Of a stretch of 15,474 nucleotides of DNA, positions 1 through 5,198 are shown piece by piece. The translations under genes and the position numbers were made by a program. Location of the stretch: NCBI GenBank assembly GCA_023230665.1, contig JALNWY010000063.1, forward strand, positions 1 through 15,474. The letters run 5' to 3'. The first letter of the stretch is position 1; every line of letters starts with the position of its first letter. This DNA is from Deltaproteobacteria bacterium. GTDB taxonomy: Bacteria > Desulfobacterota > Desulfomonilia > UBA1062. The notes beneath the pieces were generated by a model that saw only the letters and a program-made list of their open reading frames with translations, was not told the DNA's origin and ran no database searches.

Positions 1-552
1 GGAACAGCCCGGTCTTTACGCACAGGAGATCAGGTGCGCCTGTCCGGAAGGATCGTCACGGCCAGGGACCAGGTGCACAAATACCTCGCTTCCGGAGGGA
101 GCCCGCCTGTCGATCTCGGCGGGCTGGTCATCTACCACTGCGGCCCGGTAACTATCCGCCAGGGCGATACCTGGCGCGTGACCGCTGCCGGTCCCACCAC
201 CTCGATGAGAGAGGAGCCCTACGAGGCCTGCGTGATCCGGACATACCATCCGGGCGCGATCATGGGCAAGGGAGGCATGGGAGAGGCCACGCGCGCGGCA
301 CTCCAGTCCGAAGGGTGCGTCTATCTCCATCTCATAGGCGGTGCTGCTTCGTTTATCGCCGGGCGGATCGTGGCCGTGGAAGAGGTCCATCTCCTGGAGT
401 TCGGCAGACCAGAGGCCATGTGGGTGCTCAAGGTCGAGGACCTCCCAGCCCTGGTCACCATGGATGCGCACGGCCGTTCTCTGCACAGTGATATTGAACA
501 TGCTTCGCATGAGATCCTGAAACGCCTGTTAAACACCCCCTTTTCTTCATGA
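1..552 (+). CDS. Fumarate hydratase / L-tartrate dehydratase beta subunit, class I (5' end outside window)
   Basis: This is the C-terminal (beta) part of a class I iron-sulfur hydro-lyase of the fumarase/tartrate dehydratase family, which reversibly hydrates fumarate to malate or acts on a similar hydroxy acid. The frame is open from base 1. The residues before the first possible GTG (34) already match the family pattern (L-x-x-G-D-x-V-x-L-S-G), so the gene begins upstream. Visible family blocks are TARDQVHKYL, the YHCGP motif, AGPTTSMR, GKGGMGEAT, the GGAASFIA stretch and the closing VEDLPALVTMDAHG. The [4Fe-4S] cysteines belong to the alpha subunit, which should lie immediately upstream. 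The stop codon overlaps an ATG (ATGA at 549-552), and the short-chain dehydrogenase begins 50 bases later, suggesting one operon. Fumarase and tartrate dehydratase cannot be separated from this part alone. Confidence 0.87.
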   Translation, partial: GTARSLRTGDQVRLSGRIVTARDQVHKYLASGGSPPVDLGGLVIYHCGPVTIRQGDTWRVTAAGPTTSMREEPYEACVIRTYHPGAIMGKGGMGEATRAALQSEGCVYLHLIGGAASFIAGRIVAVEEVHLLEFGRPEAMWVLKVEDLPALVTMDAHGRSLHSDIEHASHEILKRLLNTPFSS

Positions 553-602
553 CCGCGTTCACAAAAGGGGAAACACTCATAAGGAAGGAGGAGGAAGATC
601 GT

Positions 603-1388
603 ATGAACACCGCTGAACTGTTTCAACTCAAGGGCAAGGTGGCTATCGTTACCGGAGGAGGAAGGGGTATCGGAAGATTCATCGCCGAGGGACTGGCCGA
701 GGCGGGTGCCGACCTGGTCATCGCATCGCGCAAGGTGCAGAAGTGCGAGCAGGCGTGCGAAGACCTGAAAGCGCTGGGCGTGAAAACCCTGGCAGTCAAG
801 TGCGATATGGCCTCTGACGAGGATATCCAGGGGCTCGTGGATGCGGCCATGAAGGAATTCGGAAGGATCGACATCCTCGTGAACAATGCCGGCATCACCT
901 GGGGGGCCCCCACTCTGGAATTCCCCCAGGACAAGTGGGACAAGATCTTTGCCGTGAATGTCCGGGGGGTGTGGATGCTCTCCCAGAAGGTGGCCAACAT
1001 CATGAAGGACCAAGGCGGCGGAAAGATGATCAATGTCTCCTCCATCTTCGGGTCGCGGGGCTCCATCGAGGAGGGGCACCCGGCAGTGGCCTACAACCCG
1101 TCCAAGGCCGCCGTTGAGGTCCTCACCAAAAACCTCGCGGTAAAGCTCGCCCGGCATCAGATCCGCGTCAACTGCATTGCGCCGGGGTTTTTCCGCACCG
1201 ACATGATGGAATACATCTTCAAGCCCGAGATGAAGGGAATCCTGGATATCATGCTCGGCCAGATCCCCTTAAAGATGTATGGTGAGGCCGACCACGTCAA
1301 GGGCCTGGCGGTATACCTCGCGTCTCCCGCCTCCGACTTCGTCACCGGGGCCGTGATCCCGCTGGATGGGGGCCTGAGTGCCATGTAG
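603..1388 (+). CDS. Short-chain dehydrogenase/reductase (SDR), probably NAD(P)-dependent 3-oxoacyl or related oxidoreductase
   Basis: A classical SDR of 261 residues, the usual family length. Visible motifs are the cofactor glycine motif TGGGRGIG (17-24), an acidic residue at D68, NNAG (94-97), N119, the serine pair S146/S147, and the active-site Y164-x3-K168. The C-terminus shows the usual PG...T and the SDFVTGAVIPLDGG ending. Between the catalytic Ser and Tyr there are about four more residues than usual, including a GSIEEGH stretch. I chose the ATG at 603 because a strong Shine-Dalgarno (AAGGAGGAGG, 585-594) precedes it and the protein then starts as SDRs do. An in-frame ATG at 549 overlaps the previous stop codon but lacks such support. 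Substrate is not predictable; nearby acyl-CoA genes make a 3-oxoacyl or 3-hydroxyacyl thioester reasonable, but sugar or alcohol substrates are possible. Confidence 0.93.
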   Translation: MNTAELFQLKGKVAIVTGGGRGIGRFIAEGLAEAGADLVIASRKVQKCEQACEDLKALGVKTLAVKCDMASDEDIQGLVDAAMKEFGRIDILVNNAGITWGAPTLEFPQDKWDKIFAVNVRGVWMLSQKVANIMKDQGGGKMINVSSIFGSRGSIEEGHPAVAYNPSKAAVEVLTKNLAVKLARHQIRVNCIAPGFFRTDMMEYIFKPEMKGILDIMLGQIPLKMYGEADHVKGLAVYLASPASDFVTGAVIPLDGGLSAM

Positions 1389-1412
1389 CGGTCTTTCGCC
1401 CTGCCCGCGTGC

Positions 1413-1456
1413 AAAAAATCCCGGTACGGATTCCCAAGTCTGTTCCGGGATTTTCT
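1413..1456. terminator. Probable bidirectional terminator between convergent genes
   Basis: A perfect 10-bp stem, AAAATCCCGG (1415-1424) with CCGGGATTTT (1445-1454), encloses a 20-base loop. It lies between the stop of the dehydrogenase (1388) and the stop of the facing small gene (1479). The A-rich left arm and T-rich right arm let it act for both strands. The long loop weakens the case slightly. Confidence 0.65.
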
Positions 1457-1478
1457 TCACAGGGCAGATCCGGCCGCC

Positions 1479-1772
1479 TTATTCTCCTGCCCCGCTTGTC
1501 CACCGCTGCAAGGTCTCGACAATCTTGTTCGCCTGCTGAACGCTGGATATGGTGAACTTGGACTGCTGCCGGTATTCGTTGTTGATTTTGCGATATCTCC
1601 GGATCGAATAGCGCTCGGGCCCGAAATCCTCGATCTTGGGATCCCACTGCCGGTAGCGGAATATGATCGTGGCCCATGCCCCTTTCGAGAGGATCTCCTT
1701 GTCCAGCTCCTCGACGATCACCCGGTCCTCCTCTTCATACTGTATCGTAATCTGGTCAATTTGTGAGGCCAT
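1479..1772 (-). CDS. Conserved small protein of unknown function (97 aa)
   Basis: A 97-residue soluble protein with no signal peptide or membrane segment. It is rich in charged and aromatic residues: an acidic N-terminal part (YEEEDR, then VEELDKEIL), a central WATIIFRYRQWDP stretch, an RRYRK cluster, and a C-terminal SKFTISSVQQANKIVETLQRW. The central and C-terminal patterns match, from memory, a small uncharacterised protein found in several Desulfobacterota; I know of no established role and do not assign one. The ATG is well supported by GGAAGGAGGGG at 1780-1790. It sits alone on the minus strand between two plus-strand metabolic genes, converging with the dehydrogenase and diverging from the thiolase. 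A weak sigma70-like promoter lies upstream at 1802-1830. Confidence 0.85.
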   Translation of the reverse strand: MASQIDQITIQYEEEDRVIVEELDKEILSKGAWATIIFRYRQWDPKIEDFGPERYSIRRYRKINNEYRQQSKFTISSVQQANKIVETLQRWTSGAGE

Positions 1773-1801
1773 GGCATTTCCCCTCCTTCCTTTGTCATGG
1801 T

Positions 1802-1830
1802 ATCATGCAGCCCCGCAGGGAAAAAGACAA
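1802..1830 (-). promoter_or_regulatory. Possible sigma70-type promoter for the 97-aa protein gene
   Basis: Read on the minus strand, TTGTCT (1830-1825) and CATGAT (1807-1802) are separated by exactly 17 bases, and each box matches its consensus at four of six positions. The spacing and location 30 bases before the start codon fit, but the boxes are imperfect. A second TTGACG lies a little upstream (1852-1847) without a convincing -10. Confidence 0.35.
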
Positions 1831-1995
1831 GGATTTTTCACTGAACCGTCAAGGGAAAATCACCTGTCCGACCCGGTAGCAGCTCGTTGTCCCGGGGTTG
1901 CGGGCCAGAGAGAAAAGGCTGCGGCACGCCGCGCTTAAAACGATGGGTTCTTGATTTTTTTCATGGCATGATTTACCTAATAGTTTCTTTATCAT

Positions 1996-2024
1996 CGGCG
2001 TGCTCCGGTTGTTGAGGCACGCCG
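1996..2024 (+). promoter_or_regulatory. Inverted repeat in the thiolase leader
   Basis: CGGCGTGC (1996-2003) and GCACGCCG (2017-2024) form a perfect 8-bp stem with a 13-base loop, ending 47 bases before the thiolase ATG. A related GGCACGCCG word occurs at 1923-1931, itself inside a short GCGGC-AC-GCCGC palindrome. It could be a leader RNA hairpin or an operator. I found no convincing -35/-10 pair in 1773-2071, so the transcription start is unknown. Apart from this and the promoter of the facing gene, the gap 1773-2071 holds nothing I can recognise. Confidence 0.35.
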
Positions 2025-2071
2025 TGCGGCACAGGGATTCCGAACGAGAAGATTATGAAGCGGAGGGTCGA

Positions 2072-3250
2072 ATGAGGCAGGTCGTCATAACCTCGGCGGT
2101 AAGAACGCCGCTGGGCGGTTTCAATGGAAAGCTTGCAGGTGTCGAGGCCACCACGCTGGGCGCAGCGGTCATCGAAGAGGCGGTGCGCCGGTCACGCATC
2201 CGCAAGGAGGACGTGAACGAGGTCATCATGGGGATGGTGCTCCCCTGCGGCTATGGCCAGAACCCTGCAAAGCAGGCCGCCGTCAAGGCGGGTATGCCCT
2301 GGGAGGCCGAGTGCATCACGGTCAACAAGGTCTGCGGCTCGTCGCTCAAGGCAGTGATGCTCGCGGCCCAGGCAGTCGCGGTGGGTGATGCGGACGTGAT
2401 CGTGGCCGGGGGCATGGAGAACATGAGCGCAGCCCCCTACTATTTAGAAAAGGGCAGGTTCGGCTACCGCATGGGACCGGGCGTCATCCAGGACCACATG
2501 GTCCACGACGGCCTGTGGGATATCGTGAATGATTTCCACATGGGCATCTCCAACGAGCTGTGTTCGGAGAAATACCACGTGAGCAGGGAAGACCAGGACC
2601 GCTATGCAGCGTCGAGCTATTCCCGGGCCGTGCGTTCTATCCGGGAGGGCACTTTTTCCGATGAGATCGTGCCGGTGAGTGTTCCCCGGAAAAAGGGAGA
2701 GCCCCTGCTCTTCGACATTGACGAGTGCCCCAGAGAGACAGACTATGAGACGCTTTCAAGGATGCCCGCCGCCTTCAAAAAGCGCGGGCTCACCACCGCA
2801 GGCAATGCCTCGGTCATCTCGGACGGGGCCTCGGCAGTAGTGGTCATGGCCCGTGACAAGGCCGAGGAACTGGGCTGCACGGTCCTGGCAACCGTGGGTG
2901 CCCAGGCGAGCGCAGGGCTGGACATGAAATACGTCCTGGTGGCCCCCATCCTTGCCGTACCCAAGTGTCTGAAGAAGGAAGGCATCGGCATCGAGGATGT
3001 AGACCTCTTCGAGATCAACGAGGCCTTTGCTGGCTCCACGGTCGCGGTCATGAGGGAGCTCAAGCTCGATCCGGAAAAGGTGAATGTCAACGGCGGAAGC
3101 ATCGCCCTGGGCCACCCCATCGGTGCCAGCGGCGCACGGGTGCTCACCACCCTGATCTATGAGATGATCAGGCGCGGCAAGAAGATAGGCTGCGCGTCTT
3201 TGTGCCTGGGAGGCGGCGAGGCCGTGGCCCTGGTGGTGAGAAGAGACTAA
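2072..3250 (+). CDS. Acetyl-CoA acetyltransferase (thiolase II, AtoB/PhaA type)
   Basis: Condenses two acetyl-CoA to acetoacetyl-CoA, or runs in reverse as the thiolytic last step of short-chain beta-oxidation; cytoplasmic. From the ATG at 2072 the protein is 392 residues, the standard thiolase length. Its catalytic residues fall where the family has them: acyl-accepting Cys88 in VNKVCGSSLKA, NEAFA, His348 in GHPIGASGAR, and Cys378 in CLGGGEA. The start follows a GGAGGG ribosome site (2062-2067) and gives the usual N-terminus (RQVVITSAVRTPLGGF). The frame is also open back to 2000, but those extra 24 residues look non-native. It is followed after 46 bases by 3-hydroxybutyryl-CoA dehydrogenase, a classic pairing in butyrate, polyhydroxybutyrate and syntrophic fatty-acid metabolism. 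Chain-length preference cannot be read with certainty. Confidence 0.95.
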   Translation: MRQVVITSAVRTPLGGFNGKLAGVEATTLGAAVIEEAVRRSRIRKEDVNEVIMGMVLPCGYGQNPAKQAAVKAGMPWEAECITVNKVCGSSLKAVMLAAQAVAVGDADVIVAGGMENMSAAPYYLEKGRFGYRMGPGVIQDHMVHDGLWDIVNDFHMGISNELCSEKYHVSREDQDRYAASSYSRAVRSIREGTFSDEIVPVSVPRKKGEPLLFDIDECPRETDYETLSRMPAAFKKRGLTTAGNASVISDGASAVVVMARDKAEELGCTVLATVGAQASAGLDMKYVLVAPILAVPKCLKKEGIGIEDVDLFEINEAFAGSTVAVMRELKLDPEKVNVNGGSIALGHPIGASGARVLTTLIYEMIRRGKKIGCASLCLGGGEAVALVVRRD

Positions 3251-3296
3251 AAAGATCCCGGTACTCACAACCAACTACAAGAGCAAGGAGGACAAT

Positions 3297-4148
3297 ATGG
3301 AAATCAAGACCTTCGGCGTGGTGGGCGCCGGCCAGATGGGTGCGGGCATCGCTCAGGTCGCTGCTATGAGCGGCCTGAACGTCATCATGAACGATATCAA
3401 CGATCAGCTTGTCCAGAAGGGGCTCACGAGCATCACCCGGCTCCTGGAAAAATCCGTTGACAAGGGGAAGATGAGCCCGGGCGACAAAGATGCCGTGCTG
3501 GCACGCATCAAAACCAGCACCCGGCTCCAGGACATGGAGGCGGCCGATTATGTGGTGGAAGCGGCCTCGGAGAGGCAGGACATCAAGTTCAAGATATTCC
3601 AGGATCTCGACCTGTTCTGCCCCGAACACACGATCCTGGGCTCCAACACCTCCTCCATCCCGATAGGAAGGATAGCGGCCCAGACCAAGCGTCAGGACAA
3701 GGTCGCGGGCATGCATTTCATGAACCCGGTGCCGGTCATGAAGCTGGTGGAGGTGATCAGGGGGCTGGCGACCTCGGATGAGACCTTCCGGGCCACCTGG
3801 GACCTGGCATTGAAGTTCGGCAAGACCCCTGCAGAGGCGAACGATTATCCCGGGTTCATCGCCAACCGCGTGCTGATGCCCATGATCAACGAAGCCGTCT
3901 ACTGCCTGTACCATGGCGTGGGCACCCGGGAGGACATCGACACGGTCATGAAGCTCGGCATGAATCATCCCATGGGACCCCTGGCCCTGGCGGACCTCAT
4001 CGGGATCGATACCTGTCTGGCCATCATGGAGACCCTTTATCACGGCTTCAGCGACTCGAAATACCGCCCCTGCCCGCTGCTGCGCAGATATGTAGAGACC
4101 GGCTGGCTCGGCCGAAAGACCGGCAAGGGCTTTTACGAGTACTCTTAA
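3297..4148 (+). CDS. hbd: 3-hydroxybutyryl-CoA dehydrogenase
   Basis: NAD(P)-dependent enzyme interconverting acetoacetyl-CoA and (S)-3-hydroxybutyryl-CoA. The 283 residues match the free-standing Hbd/PaaH family (about 282) with no fused enoyl-CoA hydratase. The N-terminal Rossmann domain shows VVGAGQMGAGIA (GxGxxG at 10-15) and D33, which normally contacts the NAD ribose. The catalytic pair is His140 in GMHFMNPVPVMKLVEVI and Glu152. SNTSS (116-120) and the C-terminal dimerisation domain (DYPGFIANRVLMPMINEA, NHPMGPLALADLIG) are intact. It ends in GKTGKGFYEY-like form (RKTGKGFYEYS), as in the family. A strong AAGGAGG (3285-3291) precedes the ATG. With the thiolase it forms a two-gene unit; no crotonase or butyryl-CoA dehydrogenase is in the window, so the rest of the pathway must be encoded elsewhere. 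Confidence 0.95.
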   Translation: MEIKTFGVVGAGQMGAGIAQVAAMSGLNVIMNDINDQLVQKGLTSITRLLEKSVDKGKMSPGDKDAVLARIKTSTRLQDMEAADYVVEAASERQDIKFKIFQDLDLFCPEHTILGSNTSSIPIGRIAAQTKRQDKVAGMHFMNPVPVMKLVEVIRGLATSDETFRATWDLALKFGKTPAEANDYPGFIANRVLMPMINEAVYCLYHGVGTREDIDTVMKLGMNHPMGPLALADLIGIDTCLAIMETLYHGFSDSKYRPCPLLRRYVETGWLGRKTGKGFYEYS

Positions 4149-4252
4149 AAAAAAGAGCACGAAAGGCCAAACCGCCGGAAATGGCCGGGCTGAACCCGGG
4201 GGCCGTCGAGCCCATGGAGAACCCGGTGAAAAGCGGGCTGTGTCGAGAAAAG

Positions 4253-4290
4253 AAAACAGCCGGGCATTTGACGTGTCCGGCCGTTCTTTT
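4253..4290. terminator. Probable bidirectional terminator
   Basis: An imperfect 11-bp stem pairs 4253-4263 with 4277-4287 (core GCCGG/CCGGC, two mismatches) around a 13-base loop. A T-rich run follows on the plus strand (TTCTTTT), and on the minus strand the stem is followed by TGTTTTCTTTTC. It lies between the converging end of the hydroxybutyryl-CoA dehydrogenase gene and the broken chemoreceptor gene. A smaller CCGGG/CCCGG hairpin at about 4185-4199 has no T-run. Confidence 0.6.
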
Positions 4291-4334
4291 CACGATCGTG
4301 TCAACAGGGCTTTTTACCCCGGCACAGACGTTTT

Positions 4335-5063
4335 CTAGAACTCCTCGAAGTCGTCGAACTGGCTTTCTCTGGTCTGCTTACCCGGCTTGGGAGGCGTGCC
4401 GTCGGGTTTCGGTCTCTGCTTTGTGCACATGGTCCGGGATTCTTTTTGCGGGGCAGTCTGCCGACCGGCCTCCCTGCTGACCTTGAACCGCTCCACGTGC
4501 CCGGCGAGTTCCCTGGACTCCATACTCAGGCTGTCCGAGGTGCTTGCCAGCTCTTCAACGGTCGAGGCATTCTGCTGGGTGGTGGTGTCGATCTGGCCGA
4601 TTGCCCGATTGAGCTTGTCGATGCCGCTCGCCTGCTCCTGAGTGGCCTGGGAAAGCTCCTGCGATCCGGCCGCGACCTCCTGGGTGGCGGAATCCACCTG
4701 CAGGGCCACGTTCCTTAGAGAACCGATCATGCTCTCCAGCTTGTCGACAAAGATATTGAACTGCTCGACCAAGAGGCCGGGAGAAGGGAGTTTCTCCGGG
4801 TGATGGCGCTGAGATCCGGATCGCTGAGGCTTCTGTTTTTCATCTGCTCCAGGCCGTTACTCACGGGAAGCGCCATCGCGAAAAGGATGCCCGCCCCGAT
4901 GGCGAAGCAGACGCCCCAGGCAATGATGCCCTGAATGCTGAACACCTTCATCTGCTCTGGTGAATTACTCATCAGATAGAAGACCGAGATGATCCAGCCG
5001 AAGTGAACGACTGCAAAAAGACTGCTGAAGATCAAAATGATTTTTTTGCTGATATCCCTTCAT
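4335..5063 (-). pseudogene. Decayed methyl-accepting chemotaxis protein (frame breaks, signalling tip missing)
   Basis: Remnants of a membrane chemoreceptor. From an ATG at 5063 the frame is lost in a run of seven A (minus strand; plus 5041-5047). Dropping one A joins MKGYQQK to a two-helix membrane segment (about 4860-5030), ending near SDPDLSAITRR. A second break at about 4775-4798 moves to the frame 4772-4335. That frame holds an MCP N-terminal helix (FVDKLESMIGSLRNVALQ... QEQAS) joined directly to the C-terminal helix (GIDKLNRAIGQIDTTTQQNASTVEELA) and an acidic tail ending FDDFEEF. The conserved CheA/CheW-binding hairpin tip, normally well over 100 residues between these helices, is absent, as is the expected second half of the membrane/HAMP region. 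A GGGAGAGAG site precedes the ATG. I infer deletions plus indels; a sequencing error could explain the frame breaks but not the missing tip. Confidence 0.8.
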
Positions 5064-5198
5064 GCACCGACTCTCTCCCTGATGGTGCGCAGATCTCTTC
5101 GGCGTTCAGGAAATTATTGTTGAGTACTTTTGTGCATCTGTTGCGGTTACTTCAATAAAGGAGGGCGTTTGTCCTATCTCATTTATTTTATTATTCGG

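Noticed and set aside
321..1157. Minus-strand frame across the fumarase-like and SDR genes
   Set aside because: It spans two real plus-strand genes and shows no domain or start signal.
2014..2030. A sigma54-type GG-N10-GC promoter before the thiolase
   Set aside because: The GG and GC elements there are eight bases apart instead of ten, and the flanking bases do not match.
3168..4160. A 330-residue minus-strand frame opposite the hydroxybutyryl-CoA dehydrogenase
   Set aside because: Exact antisense shadow of a well-identified gene, rich in His and Gly, no motif.
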